A stretch of DNA of 64,000 nt from Earliella scabrosa (lineage: Eukaryota > Basidiomycota > Agaricomycetes > Polyporales > Polyporaceae), in contig JABYQQ010000025.1 in assembly GCA_022605405.1 (NCBI GenBank), forward strand, positions 248,001 through 312,000, written 5' to 3'. A model generated the notes under the pieces. It saw only the letters and a program-made list of their open reading frames with translations. It did no database searches and was not told the DNA's origin. How positions within the stretch are numbered: the stretch's first letter is position 1; every line of letters begins with the position of its first letter. Positions 34,771 through 46,261 of the stretch are shown here, piece by piece. Both the position numbers and the translations under genes were made by a program.

Positions 34771-35550
34771 TCATGTGTACATGAAGTATGCGTGGATGTC
34801 CGGGAGATCGCTATACGCTATGTCAATGTACAAAGGTATATGCATGCTCGCAAGTTTGAGCACTAGCGCAGGGCTTCCTATTTCCGAGTCAGCCGCGACA
34901 GCGACGATAGAATCAAACTCAGGAGTCAGACTGTTGCCACAGTCATCTACACACCCCGAAATGCGAAAGATGTGGAACGGAGATGTGAGAAATCGCATGT
35001 TCTCGCCCCATTGCACCAGGGTTCGTCGTGTGGGAGCGAGAAAGAATCGAGCGATGTCGGGGGTGGGCGGTCCATCTCCAGTGGGAAGTATGATGGGGAC
35101 GTTAACGATCTCTGACCATGCTACGGTCTCGATGAGCATCTCAATTTCGGTGATGTGGCTTGAACTGACCTGGTGACATGTATAGGAGCATTCCTTTCAC
35201 GACAGTTGCTCGCGTCGTCGGGATTGAGACTGTCGCGGCAGACGGCAGCTGGGTAGACATCCAGTGGTAATGCGCCATATTCTCGCGAAGAAGATCGGCA
35301 TCCCAAAGAATGTCTTCCTGCATCTCGCATATCTCTCGATGACGCTCCCAGTCCTGAATGTGAAGCGTCAGCGACGGCGCGGTAGTGATGGCCAAGCAGT
35401 ACGTGCCTGAAGGAAATGCTGAGGAGAGCAGTATGCCGTCCTAGAACGACACCATTTGCATGTGAATATGGTTGGGACGCCGCATAGTGCGCAATTGGGG
35501 AGAGAAATTCTGCGAAGATACGTCAGGGACGGGGGCAACGGTTGATACAT
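34771..35550 (-). CDS. MYND-type zinc-finger protein M2
   Basis: Exon 1 (35407-35550) starts with an ATG and encodes SLPNCALCGVPTIFTCKWC and AYCSPQHFLQ. The next exon, from 35353, begins DWERHREICEMQ, completing a MYND-like finger in which one cysteine is histidine (CSPQH), as in M1 and M3. The intron between them has a GC donor (CAG then GCACGT) and a normal CAG acceptor. The last exon (34771-35169) carries the shared C-terminal domain, with MRFLTSPFHIFRI and YIDIAYSDLPDIHAYF. The splice joining exons 2 and 3 is uncertain because the candidate intron is very short (about 30-60 bp). The order on this strand is B3, M2, B2, A1. Confidence 0.72.
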
Positions 35551-35943
35551 CGAGCGAAGAAGTTAGAACGCGAGAGCAGGTGAGTATTCTCCCCCTGCAA
35601 TCCGCGCGATACATAAACGAGTATGCTCTCGGCGCGCGAGGTCATAGAGCCGACACTGTCAAAGTCAAAGAATTAATCTCCCGCCGCGCAGGGTCGTAGA
35701 ACCGAAACTGTCAGTGCCTCGGCAGCTTGGATCAATCAACAACGTTGCATCATTTCGGTTCACATACATCGGCATCATGACAAACGAGGTAACCGTCGCA
35801 TCGCCCAGTTTCTACTGCTACTGCGCTCCTCTAGAACTTCCATTCCGTTGGCGTATATCACAGAAGACGTTGCGGAAGACCCTGCGGCTGATCAGCATCT
35901 CTGCCAGACTGCCACGAACGAGACTAGAACATTATGCACGTAC

Positions 35944-37009
35944 CTACAACGAGCGCGAACGTTTTCCTGCAGTGTTCGTGGGATTATCGGACATCACGCG
36001 CCCGCGCTCAGTGCGATGCGGGTTCTGCGCCGCCTCTGAGTAAGGGTTGGGAAGAATGAGCAGAGGTGTTGACACCAGCCATTCGTGAAGGACAGGATCC
36101 CGTACATCACATAGTTCGGCGCATTCTAGTGACGTGTGTAGCCTCCAAGCGACCATGGGTCCGAAAGGAGGAATCCCCATCGAACGAACAACAGGTAGGG
36201 TCGGCGACAGCGGGTCCAAGAAGTCTACGAAAGACCCCTTATCACCGAAGTAACGCCCTTGCATCGGGCAGACATTCCACTGACGCGCGCACAAGTGGGA
36301 GTTCGCGCGTACAGGTAGAAGTACTGAGCGTCGGAATTCGCTCCATGCGGTCGGGCTGACTGCGAAGGTGAAACCCGATCGGCAGAGAAGGTCGAAGAGG
36401 TATTCGTCGTCAGAATCCATGTATCCTAGGCGAAGGTCGGACAAAATGGAGCGACGTTGCAGCGTGAGGCGCGGGTACCCGCATCCGAAGGAGTGTTCAG
36501 TCACGAAAGTGTTGAAGACAGAGAAAGGGCTGCGGCAAACGGGTGAGCATGCGCTTGCTGTCTTGGCACGGTAGATCACAATGCGCCGTCCGTTCTTCAG
36601 CTGAAGAACCGTCTGGCTGTGAATGTCACGTTCGGTGGTGAAGGATGGGAGAACCGATGGAGTATGGTACCGGTCGATGTCGCGGGCGTTGGATCCGCAG
36701 TTGACCAGTTTGTCCACGAAGGTGTTGTACCACCCGCATCCGGCGTAGAGCTGAAGGACGTCGCTTCGCAGATAAGGATCGCGAAGCACGAATGACAGTG
36801 CCACGATTCCACCGATCACTGCGCGTGATTGTGACAGATGTTCGAGGAAGACGAGTGGATGACTGAAGAAGGGGGAAATGATTCGGTGGAGCGCCCTCCG
36901 CAGGAAACCGCAGACTTCGGTGTATAATGCTCGGCAGGTAGCACGCCATGATATCAGGGTGGGTAAGTCCATGAGCTCCATAATGATACTGGAGAGCTCG
37001 AGTGGAAGG
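35944..37009 (-). CDS. F-box protein with degenerate NTase-like domain, B3
   Basis: Main exon of a type B protein. F-box-like LPLELSSIIMELMDLPTL, then ISWRATCRALYTEV, then AVIGGIVALSFVLR. The NTase acidic pair is replaced (VLQLYAG) and the third acid is lost (GRRIVIYRAK). Family blocks are VTEHSFGCGYPRLTL, GRYFGDKGSF and PPFGPM. The C-terminus is AGKRSRSL. The exon starts after a GCGTCAG acceptor at 37009, the same phase and position relative to the F-box as in B1 and B4. A GTACGTCT donor about 50 bp upstream identifies the preceding exon, whose start is unclear. The 3' end lies about 0.4 kb beyond the start of M2. Confidence 0.7.
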
Positions 37010-37395
37010 CTGACGCAATATATAAGTATTGAGTAAACGGATCCGTGACATTAGACGTACTTCAACAGAGAAGAACATGAGCTCCGCCTGTCTCGAAGAA
37101 GTCGTCCACGAGATAGCTCGGCCTCTAGGTCGCCCTAGATACAGATGAAGCGTGTGAGATCGATACAGTATATGGAGCTGGCACTTACTATACAGGTTGT
37201 AAACGTACTCGCGGGTTTCCTTGGAGCGGCGACTCGTAACGATACAGGTCGAGATGCAGAGGGAGCCATGGAAAGAGAGTATACACTGGAAGGGGGATAT
37301 TTGAAGCTTTGTATTGTTGCGCCTTTTGAGCTTTCGTGCTGGCGTACGACAACCCTCGGCACACGATCGGCAGCGTGAAGAGCCGCTCATGACTC

Positions 37396-40300
37396 CTAGC
37401 ATCATGGAATTACGGCGCCGACGCCCGGATGCCGTGATGTGGTGTTCAGGAGGGGGCTGCGGCTGCACCGTTACTACATGGCCATGAGAGCGTGACAGAG
37501 ATCCGGTATTGACCACACGAGCGCCACCGTTAACATTAATAAGGAGACTCTACTTTTAGACGTTACTGACAACTCACTGGGTAAGCTGCACGCCTGTAGC
37601 AGTACTGGCCTGTGAAGATGCGAAGTGGAAATGAATGGGATCTCTGAGGTATTGATCGCGGGTGGTATTGTCCAAATCCTCCAGGCGTCTCAACTCGTCG
37701 CGCAGTTCTTGGGACATCCTTTGGTAGACCTTCTGTCGTCGAAAGGGTCGAAGGATGCCCAGCCCCGCTATGCTGCGAACCCGTGAGAGCATCACATATA
37801 GACTCTGGAGGCTTTGAGAGGTAGCAGGGTCAACGATTGCATTGTCGAGAGACCTACCTTGAGATTTGTAGTCAGTATAGCAATACGCAGGAAGAAGTGG
37901 GAGCTGAGTGCGGGACACACGTGTATACACAGTTGCCTTGTCTTTTCTTCTAGCATTCCGTGCCCACTTGAACGAGTATTGCACCGGGAAGATTGGAACG
38001 ATATCATCACCGGTAGTGCCTAGTACTCGTCCGGCGCCAGGAATCTCCACGTAGACAACGACTGGGTAGCGCCGACCTCCTTCTTCCTCGTATCTGATGT
38101 CGCGAACTGTGCCTACTGCTCCGTTAACCACGTTATTTGCGAACGCGATATTCTCCTGAACCATTACCTTCATTCCAGGGAAAAGATGTAGGTAGCCAGG
38201 TGCGCGTTCGCTCTTGGTGGATGACAGCTCCCACAATTTCTGTCTGTCTCTTCCGCCAGCTGGCGCTCCATTGACGCGATCTCGAGAGTAATACTTGTGG
38301 ACCTCGGCACCTATGTATTTAGCATGATGCATTAGTATGCGGCGATTGAGAAGATCGCGCACAGCTTTGCGACCTACAATGATAGGGATGCTGCCGAATT
38401 CGCTGACATCGTCTACAGAACTTGGGAAATTAGCCGAGTTCTGAATGACTTGTCTCTGCAATGTGGCGAAGTCATTTGCTTGTCCGAGATGATGTGCATG
38501 CTCACTCTCGCCTGTGCGGACTCGGCTGAGTAATGCCGCGTACTGCTCGTCGGCACACTGACGCTGGTTCTTGCGTAGAAGGACGACGATCTGGACAAGG
38601 CGCCATAAGTATACGCCTTTGAGAGCGTTGACACCTTTGCGACGGTTAGTTTGGGACAAGTGAGGATTGTGTAGGAGATCGTGGCTGTATAATGCATTCT
38701 CACGGACCGGCTTGAGTTGCCCGAAGTCGCCGGTGAATATGACGTTAACACCCCCAAAAGGCAAGTCTTCTGCGCCTGGGAAAGCTCCTTTTGCATGCTG
38801 AAGGCGTGCGGAAATGTCTTGCAGTAATGCTGCCCCAATCATTGACACTTCGTCAATAATCAGGTATCGTACACCATCCCACTGCCTGACCAAGTCTTGC
38901 AGATTTGCACCTTCACGGTGTGGTAACATGAGCAGAGAATGTATAGTGAAGCCGCCAATCAAAATCGCTGCGGCGCCGGTCGGCGCGGCCACTTTGACCT
39001 CGTTCCTTCGTTCCATCCGCTCAAACAGGCTAAGGATCGCATTCACAACATGCGACTTCCCGGTTCCACCCACGCCCCCGACGTACATCAGTAGCTGACG
39101 ACCACCGTAGCAAGCGTGGCGAGCAACAATCTCGAATGCCCGTTGCTGCTCTTCATTTGATCGTAGGTCGAAGTCTGCGATCACATCACGGACGACATTA
39201 GGTAGAAGATCACTGTCCAGGCTGCTTTGTTCGCGAGTGTCTTGTTGCTGATTACTCTCATTGCTGTCTACAATGGTCATGACATCAGTGACTGCTGGCT
39301 GTTCTCTGCGGGGGCGTGTCCTAGGCCTGGTGGTTGTCGTACTCTTCGAAGTGCGTTTCCTCTTCAATTGTTTCATGGCCCTCTGTTCTAAATCTATCGT
39401 TGCTCGCTCAGTACTCTGCACCGCAGATGCCGTACCATATCCAGCTGCAGTATCCACGCAAATCTTTCTATCGTAGCAGCGATCTAACGCAATCCGCGAC
39501 GGTAAAGATATCAAACAATCCAGTGTATGCAACAGTCCCTTCTCATCGGTCAAGTCTGTGACCCCATTGCGCAATGCAGTGTTCTGTAGCGAATCGTTAG
39601 GGTGAGGTGACATTCTATCTGCTTCCATGTCCCCTTCTGCGTCTGATCCGTCTTGTTCTGCATTGCTCGCCGTCCTCCGTGCTCTGCTGACTTTGTCACG
39701 CGCGTCTTTGCATTCCGACAACACATTCATATTATCGATGACGTCCTGATGCTCCTGCGGTATGAGATGTTGCTGACGATTGTACGAGTCTATCCAGGTC
39801 TCAGTCTCATTCTTGAGATCTCCGGGTGTTCTCCAAGGACGGAATAGAGTTAGTACCGTTCGCGCCCAATGCTCTCGTTCCGCTTCGGATCTATCTCTCC
39901 GGGGAATTCTATCTCCTAGAATAACCGGTACCAGCCATAGAACACGCTTCCGCAAGATGTGTGTACTGCTCTGAGGGTGCTGCTCAAGCAACCTGCCGCG
40001 TTCTTCTGCTGGTCGCCCTCTAGTGCGGTTGCTGGGCAACGCTGACTGCAGACGGCTGTGCAACCGTGCCTGTTCGGTGGTCAATGCGATCTTCTCCGTC
40101 TTTCCGACAAACTCGTAGAGAGACATAGACTCAAAGGCTATGTTTGAGGGACGATACATGTAATCCTGTTGTTGGCATACTGCAGATATGGACCCTGCTC
40201 CTAGAGTAAGGGTCACAGTCTCCTCTTCGACATCGGATCCGTCGACTCTCGGCTCTGTATTGTCATTCGAAGGAGAGAGCCCCAAGTCTCCGACATCCTC

Positions 40301-43300
40301 ACTATCTCCCTCTGTATCATCCAAGTCATCGTCCGCGTCTGACTGTAGATCATCGGCAGGTGTTGCCTCTGATCTGGTGGAGATGAGTTCCAGAGTAGGT
40401 CTGGATTCCGCCCCGCTGGACTCCCAATGACGAAGAACCTGTCTCTCAAAGGCTCCATAATGGAGAATTCGAAATCTATGGCTCGTGTAGCGGTCTCCAC
40501 CCCCAACTAGATAGCTCATGACTTGAGGGTGCGAGACCTCCATTCGCGCTAACATGCTATTTATCAGCATTGTGAGTGCGCCCGAATCCTCCTTCTGGCC
40601 CCATTCCTGAATGTCCTTGTATTTCTGACCTGTTCGTGTGATCGCGTACATGAGGGCAGCAAGTCCTAGGTGAGTGGGCAAAGAGCTCTTCGTGATGTAA
40701 TCTGTGATATAGTAGATCAAGGCCTTCGCGCCCTCGCCAGAACCAATATGCTTGATATCCATATTAGCCTTCATTAGGAATATCACAAGATCGTTGTAGT
40801 TGGCGATACGCGGATGCAATCTTCTCAACAAGATTGACCCCGTCTCATCGTCAATCACGGTCAGGTATCGTACAGAGCCATCTATGCGCATTCGACAAGT
40901 TGCATCTGTTCTAGCTTCGTCGCGACGCAGATACTTCCAGCATGTTTCTGTGTGTTCATGCCAATTGTATTGCTCCACGAGTTCATTCACAAACGAAGTA
41001 TAGTGTGCTTGGAACACGGTGGCGGGAATATCTGCAATGCTAGGGGACGGTCTCATCCCAGGATGTATATAACCGTCGTTCTCAGAGTATCGAGGACGGC
41101 GCAAGGGTTCTCCGTCTTGCTCGTTGACAACTTCTTCCGTTCCAAGAAGTTCGCATTTCACCAGACTCTCTAGCCACCGGAAAACATCCTGTTGATACTG
41201 CTCGTTGTCAATCATCATATCTCGCATCTTCTGCGGAGATGGATGTCCTTCAATCCAAATCAGCAGATGACAATGCAACGTTCCTCGGCCTTGGGCTTCG
41301 ACGGTACCGTAGTATGCTGAGCATTTGCCCAGAAGGCCACGACCGCTTCTTCCATAGCGCAGTATGATGTCGATGAAGGACGAAATCATGGCATGGAAGA
41401 AGCGGGCGCATGCACCAGGGTGCTGTGCGACGAAAAGTTTTCGCCTCCATTCATGAAGGTCTTCCCCGTTCTCAAGGTCTTCGAGACATATGTTCTCACC
41501 AGCCATCAGGCGGACCAGTGGGTTGTGTATGTCCGACGGATTCAAAGTGACGAAGAAAGCTGGGGTTCCTTTATGGTTCACCAAGGCGCGGATCTCGTTA
41601 CGCATCCGGAGCTTATAGCCTGTCGTGCCCGGAAGGTCATGGAGAACAGTTCCAAGACGATTGACCAACGCTACAAGGTTACTCTCCTCGACCGTCTGGG
41701 CTCTGTATGCAGGATTCACTTTGTAGATCTCGATCAGCCGCGCAAGTAAATCCTTGTCTATTGAGAGCAAGTCACGAACCACTGCTCTCTGCTGTGACAC
41801 CTTTACCCTGAAACGCACGGAGTCGCATACATGCTTCTTCTGCAGTATGTTGAAATAGACGAAGGCAAAGTCTGCGTCCTTTTCGAAGGGACTGTCATGT
41901 ATGGACAAGAGATACTTCAGTTGCTCTTCCATCGTGATCGGCACCTGCCTATTGGGATGATGAAAGCCGCCGATGCCCCACGGATCTAAGTGCGGAAACA
42001 TCCAGGTAAGCAGGCTGGGATTCTCAAAATCGGGAATGAAGCGGCTCCCAGATTGTGAACGAATGAACGTGCCGCCATTCAGGCAGTGATTGATGGCCTG
42101 CATCTTCATCTCCCGATACGCAACCGGAGAGTCATCGCCGCATGTGTATCCCACATTCTCCATCAGAATGTCTCCGCCTGGCTGAGGTAAGTTAACCTCT
42201 TCGTTCCTACCCGTGTAGTCCGAGGAGACTCCACGAATCGCCTCAGAGTCCTGTATGAACCCGATGGTCATGGCACAGGGTACACCGGCATCCTGACTAT
42301 CAGTATCACTGTCGAACAATAAACGAAGATTCTCGGTACTGAGGCCATGGAACGTTGTGTCGCAGGCGTAATGAGGGTTGTCGGCCACCAGAAACTCGAT
42401 AATGGTTCTCACTATCGACTTCCTGGCAAGAACCGGGCTCAGCTTCCTGATAGTCTCTGTCGTGGGTTTCTGAGTTCCCACGAACACGGCACAGACTGTG
42501 TCTCGAATGACGGACGGCGGCGGAGGTAGAACATTGTTCAGATGAGTAGAGTTCTGGGGCATAACGATCACATTACCCTTGACGAATCTCTGAGCTGCGA
42601 TGCTATCCTCGGAGGCTTCTACATCGTCCACCTGTCGGCGCTTTGCCTTCAATTCTGTGAAGCGGTAGGAGATTCGGCTACCTCTCGCTCGAGCGACAAG
42701 AAGTCTGTCAAACTGAGTGCTGTTCCGAAGCGCGTTTCGTACAGCCTCGGGCAACGCGTCGTGACCGTAGTAGAACCAGTTCGCGAGACTCAGCTTAGGC
42801 ATCCGTGCTTTGACGACAAGCTCTTTGAAACAAACGCCACATACCTGAAATGGCGCCAGGGCCGTGCGGCTGGTCATGCCTGCGGGGCAAAGAAGAGCAC
42901 GTTTGTATAGCTCGAAGTTATAACTTGTTGGTCTTGCTCTTGGAGGCAGGTCGTCGTTCCGCAATAGCTCTAGATCGACGTCATTTGGATGCACCAGCTG
43001 CACGTTTGACTCAACTGTGTAACGGGCGCAAGGTGCGCATACTACTCGCCTGAGCTTCGCAGTTGACATGGTCTCTTCCCATTCTCGTATTATGGTGTCT
43101 CGAAGACATTGATCTGCTATCTCAAAGAATCGATTAGGAGCGGGATTCTCAGGTTCAACCCCTACCTCGAGTGCTAGCGCGTTCTGAATCTGTGCCTCGG
43201 TTCGAGGGGCGCGCAATGTAGTGAATATCAGCATAGGAATTTCGCATTGATCTCCGCAGGAGTGGCCCAGCAGCATGTCTTTGATCGCCGATTTATTGTA

Positions 43301-44420
43301 CCTGGTTGGGACGCGGAGACCGTGTGCTGCCGCGACCTTACGAAGGTCAGCTGCCTTCCAGAAGTGGTAGATGGCAAAGAGATCAGGAATGTTAGCATTG
43401 ACAATGACATCCTCGCAATCGACATTCAACAATGACGCATATGGTGTATCAGTGGTAGTGGTGATCCGCTGGAAGACATGGTTGAGATCGAGCTGCAGCT
43501 CAGCCTCTACGCATGACTCCAGGTACGTCACTCCATGAGTGACGTTGAGGACTCGAGCTAAACAGATACAATGAGTCAATGAACCAGATATAACCACGAT
43601 GAGCTCACCTATCACAGGCCTATCCTCACTGTTGAGACGCATTCCGAGATCCGACCAAATAGCTGTAAGTCAGATGTCAGCGAGATCGCCTCTCTCAAGC
43701 TATTCAGGGCCACTGACTTTGGAAGGTATCTTCTTCAGCCGAAGGACTACGAGGAACAGAAGGAGTGATATGGTATGCGAGAGAATCTAGGATCCTCCAG
43801 TGAGTCACTCCGAATTCAAGCAAATATCTACACAGGACGCACCGCGCTCAGTAGTCCGTTCCGTGAGTTGCGTGAATGCGTTAAGATCGGCTGAGAAAGC
43901 CTGGAGATGTTGCGCAAACGAGTGCGAGGACATGGTAGTGTTTTCGTGTATGAGTTTCTGCGAACTGGCAGTAAGAGGTAAGGAGACTCCGGGGGACTCA
44001 CCTGCGGGCCTGACTTCTTGAGTGGTGTCTTGCGAGGACACCCTCAGGGATGCATGCTCTTGAGAACGATGTTCGACCCTGAGGTGATGAGAGGTTAGGT
44101 CATATTGTCATATATGTATCGAACGCCATGGGGTGTATGGAGAATGTGACATCGGAACGACTGCGGCTCGTGCGTGCAGCGAGGACGGGGTGATCGCGTT
44201 TGTCATGGGCAATTCAGGTGTGTGTTTGATTAATGCCGCGGCCAGGGTAGGTATCCTGTGGGATCTCACAAGAGAGACACTTAGCAAGCAATGGTCGCAG
44301 GTAAGGCTGACGCCCGGAGCTGGTAAGTCAGCTTATGACGTTAATCTCTCCGGATGATGCCGAAACCTAAAGCTTATAATCCATGAACTCTTATGGCAGT
44401 GCCCGACGACCTGCTTCTTC
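37396..44420 (-). mobile_element. Helitron, autonomous-type; ends not resolved
   Basis: Defined by the intact Rep/helicase gene. Helitrons start with TC, end with CTRR after a small hairpin and insert at AT without target duplication. A CTAG at about 37396-37399 followed by a weak ACGGC/GCCGT hairpin is one candidate 3' end, but I cannot confirm either terminus. The given borders are the limits set by neighbouring genes, not measured ends. The element may be larger if B or M genes are captured cargo. Confidence 0.5.
37574..43933 (-). CDS. Helitron Rep/Pif1-like helicase
   Basis: An uninterrupted frame of about 2,000 codons plus short 5' exons. The HUH Rep module has GTLHCHLLIWIEG near residue 790 and the two-tyrosine motif YYITDYITK near residue 980. 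The SF1 Pif1-like helicase follows: Walker A GVGGTGKSH near 1525, Walker B LIIDEVSM near 1600, GDFGQLKPV, and YKSQGRS with MLSRVRS near 1930-1950. All catalytic motifs are intact. Splicing at 43574-43622, 43659-43710 and 43786-43850 extends the N-terminus to an ATG at 43933 (MSSHSFAQHLQAF), with frames that agree. This protein nicks and unwinds DNA for rolling-circle-like transposition. The lack of stops suggests a young or recently active element. Flanking genes could be passengers or bystanders. Confidence 0.92.
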
Positions 44421-44433
44421 GTTCTACATCCTC

Positions 44434-45594
44434 ATGAGTGCCGTGAAATCTTTCCTCTGTGGCGACCGCACTCGCTATGTTCTCTTTCCCATCCGGCATC
44501 CTCAGGTGAGCGCGCCGTTTCTGCGCCGTGTGCTTGGTATTGAGGGGAGACTCGTCTAGCTATGGGCTGCTTATAAGGCGGCACACCAGTCGATTTGGAG
44601 CCCGGGGGAAATCGACCTAACAAACGATCGCGTCCATTGGGACAGTCGTTTGTCTTCAGACGAACGCGAATTCATTTCCGTCATCCTTGGGTTCTTCGCT
44701 GCGGCGGACGGGTTGATTGTCGACAATCTCACCCAACGCTTCTGCTCTGAAGTGCAAATTCCGGAAGCCAGATGCTTCTATGGAATACAGATGATGATGT
44801 GAGTATATCACAACATACGTTTGAGTCGTGACTCACCTATTGTTAGAGAGAACGTCCACGCGGAGGTCTACAGTCGATTCATTCAGGAATTGGTGGTCGA
44901 CATGCAAGAGCAAGACCGTCTCTTTCGGGGCTTGGACAGCATGCCGGCCGTGCGTGCTAAAGCCGATTGGTGCATTCGGTGGATTGAAGACCTCACCCAA
45001 GACTTCCCCACGCGTCTTATCGCTTTCGCTATCGTAGAAGGGGTGTTCTTCTCGTCTTCCTTCGCTGCCATGTTCTGGTTGCGTCAGAAGGGTATCATGA
45101 ACGGCCTTGTCCAAGCGAACGCCCTGATAGCGCGCGACGAAGGGATGCACGTTTCGTTCGCTTGCCTTCTCTACCGGCATCTCAACGTGCCAGTCAAAGA
45201 ATCGATCGTCCACCGCATGGTCTCGGAGGCCGTGGGTCTGGAACACGCCTTTTTTGAAGGTGGGTGCGTCTTCCCTGTGACTAGGATGTTTCTTACTTAT
45301 CATTCTCAGCTGCTCTGCCTCGTCCACTGGTGGGCATGAATGCGGTGCTCATGCGCGACTACGTTGAGTATGTTGCCGATTTCCTCCTCAAGCAGCTGGG
45401 GGTCGCGATTCTGTTCGGCAAGTCGAATCCCGTACGTGCTCTTCATTGTCTGGTATACAGTTTGCTTATTATGCGCTTAGTTTCCTTTCATGGAGACCAG
45501 CTCTGTTGCCTTGAAGACGAACTTCTTCGAGAGGGGCGTCACCGACTACCTTGGCATTCCGCCTCCTCGCACTGAAGGTTATGCTTGGGATTAG
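44434..45594 (+). CDS. Ribonucleotide reductase small subunit (R2)
   Basis: Five exons (about 44434-44505, 44560-44799, 44848-45260, 45310-45432 and 45481-45594) join in frame to about 320 residues. All class Ia R2 signatures are visible: tryptophan and first iron ligand in HQSIWSPGEIDL; Glu and His ligands plus the radical tyrosine in MENVHAEVYSRFI; the second Glu in FAIVEGVFFSSSFA; Glu-His in IARDEGMHVSFA; and NPFPFMETSSVALKTNFFE near the end. It lacks the long N-terminal extension of most eukaryotic R2 proteins. The C-terminus, RTEGYAWD, is about ten residues short and lacks the usual acidic-phenylalanine tail that docks into R1. It lies about 0.5 kb beyond the Helitron start, divergently oriented. 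The R1-like gene at 24169 is dead, so its partner may be the housekeeping R1 or a non-enzymatic complex. Confidence 0.9.
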
Positions 45595-46167
45595 TCGTTA
45601 GGATAGACATCTATGTCTTTACGAAAGCTTGTTGGTGCTGTCTGCGCATAGAGAATTATTTCTGTCTCGGTTTTTGTTCAATGCTGAAGTTGTGCGCTCT
45701 CCCGTCTGAGTCACTTAGCGGGAATAGGCGTATTGAGGAGTCACCCAGTGCGCAGGTGCCGTGGATCGAACAACTAGATTGCTGTCATCGACGTCCGGTT
45801 GATGTCGGGGACGACTGCGCGCGCGCTTTCTTGTGACTCATTCTTCACAGCCTCCACGGGCCCGATTCTTGCAGTATCACAGTTCTTTCACCAGAACCGA
45901 AGTAAGGGCGACCTCGCTTAATATCTTGTCCTTCGCTCCCTTGGGAGGCTCAGAACTTCGCGCTCTGAATCCATCGCGCCTAGGCTTATCGATTGAAACA
46001 TCGGAGAAGTTTGTACCCTGGATCGATGTTCATCGGAGATTTCAAGTAAGCGCAGCTCTCTCGACAGTCTCTCTACGATCACTTCACGCCAGTGGACTGG
46101 TCTTCAGGGACATCGCTGTTGCTGACGAGACCCAAAGTGTGCTGATTACGTGGCGACTGAACGCAAC

Positions 46168-46175
46168 TATATATA
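46168..46175 (+). promoter_or_regulatory. TATA box of M3
   Basis: TATATATA about 90 bp upstream of the ATG at 46262. Confidence 0.5.
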
Positions 46176-46261
46176 GAGGGAAATCTCAAGCGTTGCCCCT
46201 TCCCTCACCGACTTCATCATTTCCTTTCATACACGACACTTCTCGAGCTTCTTCTATCAGC

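Noticed and set aside
24169..45594. Integrated large DNA virus, suggested by R1 plus R2 and a short R2 N-terminus
   Set aside because: Both genes carry many spliceosomal introns, and no capsid, polymerase or other viral core genes are present. The surrounding genes are F-box and MYND families.
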